A DNA stretch of 12,398 bases from Candidatus Sigynarchaeota archaeon (GTDB taxonomy: Archaea > Asgardarchaeota > Jordarchaeia > Jordarchaeales > Jordarchaeaceae): NCBI GenBank assembly GCA_030587505.1, contig JAUQYY010000028.1, positions 1-12,398 on the forward strand. The letters are read 5' to 3'. The translations under genes and the position numbers were made by a program. Below are positions 1-5,994 of the stretch, one piece after another. The notes beneath the pieces are model-generated. The model was not told the origin of the DNA and searched no databases. It saw nothing but the letters and a program-made list of their open reading frames with translations. Within the stretch, counting starts at the first letter, position 1, and the number at the start of each line of letters is the position of its first letter.

Positions 1-255
1 TGTTCACACCCCGGAGTGATAAGGATTATCGAAAGGGCGCGGGAGTCGAGCGGTGACCCGAGGGTTTACGGGGTTATCGGAGGATTCCACGTTTCGGGAA
101 GCGCAGCAAAACCCATAGCGGACTACCTGAAAAAGCTCGGGGTACAGAGGGTTTCCCCATGCCACTGCACCTCCGACGACGCAAAAGAAATAATCAAAAA
201 AACTGTGGGGGAAAGATACGTCGCAAACGGGTCAGGATTAGTGCTCACAATCTAA
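1..255 (+). CDS. MBL-fold metallo-hydrolase, C-terminal part (5' truncated)
   Basis: The reading frame is open from base 1, so the gene starts before the window; about 84 residues are visible. They begin with CSHPG, continue with IGGFH about 25 residues later, and then PCHCTS. These are the metal-ligand and structural motifs of the C-terminal half of metallo-beta-lactamase-fold hydrolases of the COG1237 type (relatives annotated as dihydropterin ribofuranosylaminobenzene phosphate synthase). The protein ends GSGLVLTI before TAA, as expected for a complete C-terminus. An apparent GTG start at base 16 is internal, because it would cut off the CSHPG motif. Family membership is fairly secure; the substrate cannot be told from this fragment. 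The next gene follows on the same strand after about 90 bp, so co-transcription is possible but not shown. Confidence 0.85.
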   Translation, partial: CSHPGVIRIIERARESSGDPRVYGVIGGFHVSGSAAKPIADYLKKLGVQRVSPCHCTSDDAKEIIKKTVGERYVANGSGLVLTI

Positions 256-344
256 TTCGGGATTAAAATAAGTAACTGAATGTGGAAGAGTTAACTTTAG
301 TCTTAAGGTTAGAATTTTTTAGGTTTTGAAGACGTTTGAAATGG

Positions 345-1310
345 ATGGAGGCGAGTATTATTATAGTTTTTGGTCCTGTGCCTTCGAGGCGATTGGGGCG
401 CAGTCTTGGGATAAACAATATTCCCGCTAAGGTTTGTACCTACTCCTGCGTGTACTGCCAGCTGGGTGCCACCATAAAGGAGAGGGTTGAGCGTCGGCGC
501 TTCTACAGGCCGGAACACGTTTTCAAAGCCGTGGTGGGAATCGTTGAAGAGGCTAGGGAGAGAGAAGAAAAAATAGACTATTTGACTTTTGTGCCCGACG
601 GTGAACCCACTCTGGACATAGCACTCGGCAGGGAAATCTCCATGTTGCGGGAACTCGGCATAAGGATAGCCGTCATAACCAACGCTTCACTCATCCACAG
701 GCCCGATGTTAGGGAGGACCTGTCGGAAGCGGATCTGGTTTCCCTGAAACTCGACGCTGTGAGTGAGGATATTTGGCTTAGGGTGAACAGGCCGCACAGC
801 TCGCTCAAACTGGATGACATTCTGAGTGGTATGCTCAGGTTCGCCGAAGAGTTTGACGGCGATATCCTCACAGAAACAATGCTCATCGAGGGAGTCAACG
901 CCAAGAAGGAAGAAATCACCTTCATCGCTGAATTTTTGTCCGAGCTTAAACCAGACAGAGCCTACGTCGCGATACCCACGCGGCCTCCGGCGGAGGATTG
1001 GGTGAAACCCGCAGACGAGCACTTCATTAATATTGCCTACCAAAAATTCAGCGGAAAACTCGGAAAAGGCAGAGTGGAATACCTGATCGGATACGAGGGA
1101 GACGCCTTCGCCCTAACGGGGAATGTCGTGGAGGACCTACTGAGCATAACCTCTGTCCACCCCATGCGCGAAGAAGCCATAAAAAAGTTCTTAGAAAAAG
1201 CCGAAACACGCTGGGATGTCATAAACGAATTGATTAAAGAAGGAAAGCTCATAGAACTCGAATACGAGGGACACAAATTCTACATGAGGAAACTGCCTAC
1301 CAGACGCTAA
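345..1310 (+). CDS. Radical SAM protein, COG0731-like, with C-terminal winged helix
   Basis: About 321 residues. Near the N-terminus is FGPVPSRRLGRSLG, then CTYSCVYCQ (C31, C35, C38 from the ATG at 345), the CX3CX2C cluster site that binds a 4Fe-4S cluster and S-adenosylmethionine. DGEPT follows at about residue 85. This arrangement is typical of an archaeal and bacterial radical SAM family grouped with wyosine-tRNA synthetase-like proteins (COG0731). The last roughly 60 residues (VHPMREEAIKKFL onward) resemble a winged helix. The family's reaction is not established, so a tRNA-modification role is only a possibility. Start choice: ATG at 345, with an in-frame TTG at 336 as alternative; GPVPSRRLG normally lies very near the N-terminus. 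A GGAGGCG sequence overlaps this ATG (see findings). It stands alone, converging on the minus-strand acr3 remnant. Confidence 0.9.
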   Translation: MEASIIIVFGPVPSRRLGRSLGINNIPAKVCTYSCVYCQLGATIKERVERRRFYRPEHVFKAVVGIVEEAREREEKIDYLTFVPDGEPTLDIALGREISMLRELGIRIAVITNASLIHRPDVREDLSEADLVSLKLDAVSEDIWLRVNRPHSSLKLDDILSGMLRFAEEFDGDILTETMLIEGVNAKKEEITFIAEFLSELKPDRAYVAIPTRPPAEDWVKPADEHFINIAYQKFSGKLGKGRVEYLIGYEGDAFALTGNVVEDLLSITSVHPMREEAIKKFLEKAETRWDVINELIKEGKLIELEYEGHKFYMRKLPTRR

Positions 1311-1379
1311 AGCGGAAAAACCCACTTTGGGCTGACACCTTTCTGAAGACTAAAGAAGAAAGGAAGAAGAGGGGGATGC

Positions 1380-1410
1380 CGCGAAAAGTTTTTTCCTTTT
1401 TTCAATCGCG
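1380..1410. terminator. T-tract and weak hairpin between convergent genes
   Basis: Two runs of six T (1389-1394 and 1397-1402) lie between the radical SAM stop and the acr3 stop. They are flanked by a 5-bp inverted repeat, CGCGA (1380-1384) and TCGCG (1406-1410). T-tracts are the usual archaeal termination signal for the plus-strand gene; the short stem could serve both directions. The assignment rests on composition and position only. Confidence 0.5.
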
Positions 1411-2566
1411 TCACTTGATTACTTCCTCAGGGATCGGGGTTATCTCCTTTCGGAACAGTTTTCTTCTGAGCCAGTAAGAAACGTTTACCAGATTTATCAT
1501 CACGGAGACCTTTATTAGTGGCCCTATGACCGCGGCGAAGGCTTGGCCCGAAGCTATTCCGAAGACGCCTATACAAACGGCTATTGCGAGTTCGAAATTG
1601 TTGCTAGCAGCGGTGAAGGATATGGTCGCTGTATCCTCGTAGGTAAATCCTAGCCGCCAGGACATAACATAGGACACGAGAAACATCAAAACAAAGTATA
1701 ATATGAGGGGAACCGCAATCCTGAGCACATCGTATGGTAGGTTAACGATTTTTTCACCCTGCAGAGAGAACATCACAACGACGGTGAAGAGGAGGCCCAC
1801 CAGAGCGGTTGGAGCAAGCTTCTTTAACAAAGTAGCCGTCGTACCATTCCTTCCCTCTCCTCCTAACCAAAAGGTACCTAGTGATCATACCCGCAGCCAA
1901 GGGTATCCCAAGATAAATCAGAACCCCCTTAGCTATGTACACAATCGAAATGCTCACAGTAGCCGTCCCCGTTAGGTTGAGTAACCAGCTCGGCACGCCC
2001 AGGAATCCGAGCAACCATCTCGACTCCACGAACAAGGTAGGTATCCCGGTGAGCCACGAGGGTATGAGAGTGATAAACAGGTAGGCGAGTATCGAGTACA
2101 TGAACATCTGAAACACGGAGTTTAAAGCGACAAGAACAGCACAGAGCTCGCTGTCCCCATTTGCCAGCTGGTTCCAGACGAGAACCATCGCTATGCGGCG
2201 GGCGAGGCCAACGATTATAATCCCCATCCGGTACTCTGGAAGACCCGGCAGAAAAATCCACGCCAAAACAAACATTAGCGCCGGACCGATGATCCAGTTC
2301 CGAACGAGGGAACCCCCAAAGGCTTTCTTCGCCCCCAAAAGTCTTGAGAGCTCCTCGTACTTTACTCTCGCCAGAGGGGGATACATCATCCATATGAGGC
2401 CTATAGCAATGGGAAGTGACACGGTGTCGAGACTGAGTTCGTTGAGGTACCCGGAGACTTCAGGGAACAATGCTCCCAGCAGAACTCCTATGGCCATAGC
2501 TAGAAAGATCCACAACGTGAGAAACCTGTCAAGCAGTGAGAGTTTCTGTGCCTCTTGCTCAGACAT
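1411..2566 (-). pseudogene. acr3: Acr3-family arsenite efflux permease, frameshifted
   Basis: Acr3 permeases expel arsenite through ten membrane helices. The N-terminal frame (from ATG 2566; a GTG at 2608 is the alternative) reads MSEQEAQKLSLLDRFLTLWIF, a typical Acr3 start, and runs through helix after helix to GKEWYDGYFVK. It then goes out of frame near 1822. The second frame continues KKLAPTALVGLLF, includes SFTAASNNFELAIAV with the conserved glutamate, and ends at 1411. Removing one base at about 1822 joins the halves into a full-length protein of about 385 residues. A second lesion is in the fourth-helix motif, normally GLARCIAMV: here it is GLARRIAMV, the cysteine codon having become CGC (2195-2197). 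That cysteine is required for arsenite transport in studied Acr3 proteins. Two independent defects favour a decaying gene, although sequencing error could explain either. It is divergent from the arsR gene at 2828. Confidence 0.85.
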
Positions 2567-2673
2567 CAACTTCTTCTCACACACTTTGGTTCGGAACTGC
2601 TCTTGCACCTTTCCTTCCCATAGATCTATTAATTGCTGCAGGTTCGCAGCTGCTTTTGGCTCCTCAAGCGGTG

Positions 2674-2681
2674 GTTTTATA
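2674..2681 (-). promoter_or_regulatory. TATA box for the acr3 remnant
   Basis: On the minus strand this reads TATAAAAC in a GC-rich surround (GAGG before, CACC after), a good archaeal TATA element. Transcription would begin near 2650, giving a leader of roughly 45 or 85 nt depending on which start codon is used. Position and sequence only. Confidence 0.5.
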
Positions 2682-2744
2682 CCTCGCCCCGAGGAATAAA
2701 TCTTGAGCAGCGCTTAGGATTCGGTTGGTGAGTGGAGTCTCCTA

Positions 2745-2759
2745 GTTCACGGCGTGAAC
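2745..2759. promoter_or_regulatory. Palindromic operator candidate GTTCACG-G-CGTGAAC
   Basis: A perfect 7-bp inverted repeat around one central base. It lies about 10 bp upstream of the arsR TATA element, in the divergent region between acr3 and arsR. Such symmetry suits a dimeric winged-helix regulator. Which protein binds it is unknown. Confidence 0.5.
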
Positions 2760-2769
2760 AGTAAGACAT

Positions 2770-2815
2770 AAATATATTTAAGTTTATCGTTTCAAATTGA
2801 AAAATATCAAATTGA
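2770..2815 (+). promoter_or_regulatory. arsR promoter and AT-rich operator
   Basis: A TATA-like stretch (2770-2780) runs into TTTAAGTTTATCGTT (2777-2791). It is followed by the palindrome TTTCAAATTGAAA (2790-2802) and a second copy of CAAATTGA (2808-2815; the first is at 2793-2800). The two copies are 15 bp apart and cover the expected transcription start, the usual place for an archaeal repressor site. A Shine-Dalgarno-like GAGGT (2814-2818) lies 9 bp before the ATG at 2828. Autoregulation by the adjacent ArsR protein is likely but inferred. Confidence 0.6.
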
Positions 2816-2827
2816 GGTTGATGTTCG

Positions 2828-3226
2828 ATGGAACGCCTCGCACGTTTAATGGAGGAGGACGAGTGCACAGCCAAGTGTAAGAAATACGCAGACGAACTCA
2901 GAAAGATGGCGGACCAGATAGGCGAAACCACCCTGTGCAGGTTCGGGCCACTCCTGTTCAAAGCCATGTGCGACCCTAACAGGCTGAAGATTCTGAAAAT
3001 GCTTGCAACCAGAGAGATGTGCGTCTGCGAGCTAAACGTGGCCCTAGACATCTCCCAAGGGACAATCTCCCACCACCTAAAACTCCTCCAAGAAGCCAGA
3101 CTCATAAAGGGGAGAATAGAGGGCAAGTGGAACTACTATCAAACAAACGGAAAAAAGGTTGAACAATTCATAAAAACCGCCGAACGATTCCTCAAAGAAC
3201 TCTACCAAGAAGAAAAAACCTCCTAG
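2828..3226 (+). CDS. arsR: ArsR/SmtB-family metal(loid)-sensing repressor
   Basis: 132 residues forming a winged helix-turn-helix: MCDPNRLKILKML, then MCVCELNVALDISQGTISHHLKLL (recognition helix at about residues 76-88) and a wing GRIEGKWNYYQ. The C65-V-C67 pair at the start of the DNA-binding unit is the classical ArsR arsenic/antimony or soft-metal site. Extra cysteines at C13, C17, C37 and C48 could complete it, as in CadC/CmtR-type sensors that use N-terminal cysteines. The family releases DNA when metal binds. The gene is divergent from the arsenite permease remnant with palindromes between them, which supports control of that gene and of itself. The true inducer (As(III), Sb(III), Cd(II), Pb(II)) cannot be read from sequence. 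The 30-odd residue N-terminal extension is longer than in minimal ArsR proteins. It converges on the minus-strand LplA-like gene. Confidence 0.9.
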   Translation: MERLARLMEEDECTAKCKKYADELRKMADQIGETTLCRFGPLLFKAMCDPNRLKILKMLATREMCVCELNVALDISQGTISHHLKLLQEARLIKGRIEGKWNYYQTNGKKVEQFIKTAERFLKELYQEEKTS

Positions 3227-3315
3227 AAAAGTCACGCACAGTCCGCAGCAAAAGGAGACGGTGTATCACTATCCCAATTGGAGCTTCATTCCTGTTTCAC
3301 AGGGCTCTCCGGGGA

Positions 3316-4353
3316 TCATCTGATCTTCTTGATCTCCTCTCGGATGCTCTCCAGAACTTCTGTCTTGGAGGGCGCCCTCCTGCTAAACTTCAGAATGCCG
3401 TTGACTGTCACAGCTGGAATCCGGGAGTTCTTGGCGGCCTCTACCAGTCCTGAGGAAACAAAAGTGCCTGGGGGCCTTGCCTCCCCTCTCCTCCAAACTC
3501 TGAGTTCGATTCTATCCTCTTCTTGTGAGAGTTTTATGGCTTCCTTTACGTTTTCTACGGTTTCCGCACACGTTTCTGTTGGTGGGTTTGCGGTCAGTAC
3601 TTCGATTAGCAGGTTTCCATAGGCTAGAGGAGGGATTCCGTAAAGAAGCCATCTCTCTGAGTGATACTTGGATTTGAGAACCCTCTTGAGAAGCGCTTCC
3701 TCCTCCCATGTTAGGTCCCCTCTAACGAGTTCCACTCCGAGTTCGGCTCTGATTTTCAGACAGGTGTTCCGAATGAAATCTTCCTTAGGGACGCTTCCTT
3801 GGTAAAGGCTCTGAAGGCAGGTAACTTCTCGGGGGAGTAAGTTCAGCCGGTTGGGAACATCCACATCGGTTTCGAGGTAGACAACCCCCTGAAAAACTAG
3901 AACGTCGTAGTACCAGAATTGGCCAGACTGGGAAACGGGCTTCCAGCCTCTTCCCAAGTAGAAGAGCCCATCATAGGTGCAAGGAACTCCATAGGACCTT
4001 ACAGCCCTCACTACGGGTTGGTAGAGGGTGCTATAGAGTTCGGTTATGTTCTCGGGCAGATCAAGCTTCTTCGTGTTTAGGATGAAGCTGAAGATTATGG
4101 ATTTCTCATCGGCGTAGAAGCTCGGGCCGATGGTGTGCCTTCTCACGACTTCAACGCCACGCTGCTTTAGTTCCTCGATTTCCTCCTCTCTTAAGGTTTC
4201 TACCGCCACGCTCAGCGTTGGTCTGCAGCTCCAGAAGTGAATCGTGCTGGGAACAAGCGATTTGTGAACACACAGCATTATGGTTTCATCCATCGCGAAT
4301 CCTAGGCTGGGTTCTAGAACACCATCTATTAGGAGGCGAAGCTTCTCAACCAT
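3316..4353 (-). CDS. Lipoate-protein-ligase-like protein fused to a thioredoxin-like domain
   Basis: 345 residues. Residues 1 to about 240 follow the lipoate/biotin ligase fold: RLLIDGVLEPSLGFAMDE (N-terminal LplA pattern), GVEVVRRHTIGPSFYAD where LplA has RRxTGGGAVYHD, and WKPVSQSG where LplA has KVSGSA, with lysine 138 kept. The glycine triplet of the adenylate-binding loop is lost, so ordinary lipoyl-AMP chemistry is doubtful. Residues about 248-345 look like a thioredoxin-like fold: a beta strand, ANPPTETC at the redox-loop position (Thr259 in place of the first cysteine, C262 kept), RIELRVW, then IPAVTVNG with the cis-proline pattern and a final helix. No signal peptide or membrane segment is seen. 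It is the last gene of an operon with an ArsR regulator and an Fe-S protein, 42 bp after the regulator. It could bind or transfer a lipoyl-type or dithiol cofactor, or act as a scaffold; that is inference. The fold calls come from motifs only. Confidence 0.7.
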   Translation of the reverse strand: MVEKLRLLIDGVLEPSLGFAMDETIMLCVHKSLVPSTIHFWSCRPTLSVAVETLREEEIEELKQRGVEVVRRHTIGPSFYADEKSIIFSFILNTKKLDLPENITELYSTLYQPVVRAVRSYGVPCTYDGLFYLGRGWKPVSQSGQFWYYDVLVFQGVVYLETDVDVPNRLNLLPREVTCLQSLYQGSVPKEDFIRNTCLKIRAELGVELVRGDLTWEEEALLKRVLKSKYHSERWLLYGIPPLAYGNLLIEVLTANPPTETCAETVENVKEAIKLSQEEDRIELRVWRRGEARPPGTFVSSGLVEAAKNSRIPAVTVNGILKFSRRAPSKTEVLESIREEIKKIR

Positions 4354-4395
4354 CGTTTACAACACCCGTCTCCAAACTAGAAGAAGTTTAACACG

Positions 4396-4731
4396 CTAAA
4401 CTAGGTCCTCTGTGGCTTTTGAGATTTTTCGTATGTGGTCTAGTAGTATGCCGTCGACGATCTTCAGGATTTGGAATATTCTGGGGTCTCTGACCCTGTA
4501 CTTTACCCTCTGCCCTGACTTTCTGGAGACCAGCACGTCGGACTCTGTGAGTGTTTGGAGATGCTGAGAAACCGTTGACTGGGACTTGTCCAAGTAGGGA
4601 AGAATCTCGCACTGGCAGCGCTCTCCATCCCGAAGGAAGTCCAGAATTTTGAGCCTGGTTTCGTCCGCGAGGGCTTTGAAGAACTCCGCTTTTCTCCTGT
4701 ACAGGAAAGCCTCCCTCTTACTCAAGTCCAA
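4396..4731 (-). CDS. ArsR-family winged-helix repressor (second copy)
   Basis: 111 residues. The core reads FFKALADETRLKILDFL, then GERCQCEILPYLDKSQSTVSQHLQTL (helix-turn-helix, about residues 37-62) and the wing SRKSGQRVKYRV. C39-Q-C41 is a CxC metal-sensing pair placed as in ArsR, so it likely senses arsenite, antimonite or another thiol-seeking metal. There is no N-terminal cysteine extension, unlike the regulator at 2828, so the two probably differ in ligand geometry. Start: TTG at 4731 is the first possible codon after an in-frame TGA; TTG at 4725 is an alternative, and neither has a clear ribosome site. It lies 40 bp after the Fe-S gene and 42 bp before the LplA-like gene, the pattern of one operon. 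It probably regulates that operon from the upstream 5445-5483 region. Confidence 0.88.
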   Translation of the reverse strand: MDLSKREAFLYRRKAEFFKALADETRLKILDFLRDGERCQCEILPYLDKSQSTVSQHLQTLTESDVLVSRKSGQRVKYRVRDPRIFQILKIVDGILLDHIRKISKATEDLV

Positions 4732-4771
4732 TCACATTAAGGGAATTTTAGCAACTTACGGAATGGAGGAC

Positions 4772-5353
4772 TCAGATTTGGATCGTGTGAATCTTCTTTC
4801 TGAGCTTTTTTGCTTCTTCACCTTTCAGGTAGGGGCAATCGTTGGGATTGCACTCGCCGAGGGCTAGCTTCACGGCGAAACCGTAGCACGTGAACACCCC
4901 GCACTTCCCGCAGTCCTTCTTCGGCAGAAACTTGTTGAGTTCAAGGGGGCTAACCTTGGGTTTGCTGTCCACCAACTCTTGCGGAGGGTTCCCGCACTGG
5001 CTGAGATAAATAGACGCCCTGTTGAGGAGATCCCTAACGTACTCCAGAACCCGCCGAGCCTCATCCCTGTCCTTGAGATTTGAAACCGTTATCTTGCCGG
5101 CGCCGAAAACGGTGATAAGGTGTTCTTCATACATGAAACTTACGGAGTCCGACTGCCTACTGTAGGTTGACTGGGGCAGGTAGAGGTAAAGGATGGGGAG
5201 CAGATCGCTCAGACTCTCATCCGTGCTGCCCACAATCCTGATTCTCTCAGAGCTTGTGAGGCAGGGGAGAACCTCGGAGATCTTAATCTCCTTAATCTTG
5301 GGAGGGATGAGAAGATTAATCAGGGAGAGCCCCTTCTGATTGCAATCAGCCAT
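4772..5353 (-). CDS. 4Fe-4S cluster protein with unassigned N-terminal domain
   Basis: 193 residues. The C-terminus (about 137-176) is a 4Fe-4S domain of the type found in RnfB and the corrinoid Fe-S protein of acetyl-CoA synthase: LPKKDCGKCGVFTCYGFAVKLALGECNPNDCPYL, with C148, C151, C156 and C173 as ligands and C168 as a spare. The N-terminal 120 residues have no family I can name; HLITVFGAGKITVSNLKDRDEARRVLEYVRDLL looks like an alpha/beta unit, and C31 and C120 are additional cysteines. No export signal is seen, so it is probably cytoplasmic. Start: ATG 5353 is preferred over an upstream ATG at 5368, because a perfect GGAGGA (5366-5361) sits 7 nt before it and overlaps the upstream ATG. It is first in the operon with ArsR and the LplA-Trx fusion and could supply electrons or sense redox state. 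Function unknown. Confidence 0.85.
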   Translation of the reverse strand: MADCNQKGLSLINLLIPPKIKEIKISEVLPCLTSSERIRIVGSTDESLSDLLPILYLYLPQSTYSRQSDSVSFMYEEHLITVFGAGKITVSNLKDRDEARRVLEYVRDLLNRASIYLSQCGNPPQELVDSKPKVSPLELNKFLPKKDCGKCGVFTCYGFAVKLALGECNPNDCPYLKGEEAKKLRKKIHTIQI

Positions 5354-5360
5354 TCTGTAA

Positions 5361-5366
5361 TCCTCC
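5361..5366 (-). promoter_or_regulatory. Ribosome binding site GGAGGA deciding the Fe-S gene start
   Basis: On the minus strand GGAGGA is followed by 7 nt and then ATG (5353). It makes the longer start at 5368 unlikely because the site would lie inside the coding sequence. Confidence 0.75.
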
Positions 5367-5381
5367 ATTCACATAGACATG

Positions 5382-5401
5382 GGGTGACGCTTTTCTCACC
5401 C
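5382..5401 (-). promoter_or_regulatory. Leader hairpin GGGTGA / TCACCC
   Basis: A 6-bp inverted repeat (5382-5387 and 5396-5401) with an 8-nt loop lies in the predicted 5' leader of the Fe-S operon, about 30 bp before the start codon. It could be an RNA hairpin or a protein site. The loop and one arm include GACGCTTTTC, which recurs inverted at 5505-5514. Confidence 0.35.
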
Positions 5402-5444
5402 TTTCGAGTGGTTAGATACTAATTTCAACATAGGAGGGATAAAC

Positions 5445-5483
5445 ATTTAAATTTATCGTTCTATGACAATATAGTAATAAAAC
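5445..5483. promoter_or_regulatory. TATA-like element and operator upstream of the Fe-S/ArsR/LplA operon
   Basis: TTTAAATTTATCGTT (5446-5460) matches 14 of 15 bases of the arsR promoter element at 2777-2791. The 29 bases from 5455 to 5483 match 21 of 29 ungapped positions of the universal-stress promoter site (11711-11739). The TTTAAA core is symmetric and can act as a TATA box toward the minus-strand operon (leader about 65-70 nt). The shared motif itself points along the plus strand, where no credible gene begins before 5671. So the site is clearly shared, but the direction of transcription from it is uncertain. Confidence 0.55.
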
Positions 5484-5616
5484 AAAAATTCAAAGAAGTC
5501 ACCCGAAAAGCGTCGACAGAAAACAGAGACACTGCCACCACTGCTATAGGAGGAAAACGGAGAAAGAAAAAACCGAGTAGGAGGAGACAACCAAACCTCC
5601 AAAATTTTTAGAAAAG

Positions 5617-5661
5617 TTTAAATGTTAATTGTAATATTACCGTTATTTACTGTAATATTAT
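5617..5661 (+). promoter_or_regulatory. Promoter with tandem GTAATATTAC operators
   Basis: A TATA-like TTTAAATG (5617-5624) is followed by the perfect palindrome GTAATATTAC (5631-5640). A second copy, GTAATATTAT (5652-5661), lies 21 bp further, two DNA turns, so both sites face the same side. They cover the expected transcription start and end 9 bp before the ATG at 5671, which fits autorepression by the winged-helix protein encoded there. Confidence 0.6.
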
Positions 5662-5670
5662 GGTGTTAGA

Positions 5671-5994
5671 ATGGGCGAAAAAAACAATCACTACGATAGG
5701 CTTGCTACGCTGAGAAACCTAATGAGGGTGCTTCACTGCCCCACGAGGTGGCTAATCATCGACTTCATAGGCGACGGAGCCAGAAGCACCAGAGAGATAT
5801 ACAACTATCTCATAGAGAGGAACGAGAAGCTGACCCCTTCAGGCCTCTACTACCACCTCTCTGAACTCAAAAGCGGGGGAATAATAGAGGTCGCAGACTA
5901 CAGAGAAGAGGGAGGAGGCGCACCCCAGAAGGTGTGGAAGCTAAAGAGGAAAAAAATAGTGGTTAATCTGTTAAAAAAAGAAGGTGAGGATTGA
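5671..5994 (+). CDS. Winged-helix transcriptional regulator (ArsR/PadR-like)
   Basis: 107 residues. LMRVLHCPTRWLIIDFIGDGARSTREIYNYLIERNEKLTPSGLYYHLSELKSGGIIEVADYREEGGGAPQKVWKL contains the whole winged helix: first helix at about 14-33, recognition helix around TPSGLYYHLSEL (residues about 55-66), and a glycine-rich wing. There is no CxC pair and only one cysteine (C23), so it is not a classical metal sensor; the ligand is unknown. Its own promoter holds two in-phase palindromes, suggesting autoregulation. It heads an operon: the stop TGA overlaps the next ATG by one base, and an ABC ATPase and permease follow. Regulators in this position usually repress the exporter beside them, often in response to its substrate. 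That role is inferred. Confidence 0.85.
   Translation: MGEKNNHYDRLATLRNLMRVLHCPTRWLIIDFIGDGARSTREIYNYLIERNEKLTPSGLYYHLSELKSGGIIEVADYREEGGGAPQKVWKLKRKKIVVNLLKKEGED

Noticed and set aside
1754..1830. Programmed frameshift as explanation for the acr3 break
   Set aside because: No slippery heptamer or downstream structure is evident, and the accompanying loss of the key cysteine points to decay or error.
1929..2393. 154-codon minus-strand frame inside the acr3 region
   Set aside because: A different frame from the recognisable Acr3 sequence, with no membrane helices or known motif; a shadow frame.
2634..2654. GCTGC/GCAGC repeats upstream of acr3
   Set aside because: Short repeats built around PstI/PvuII-like palindromes; too short and poorly spaced to call an operator.
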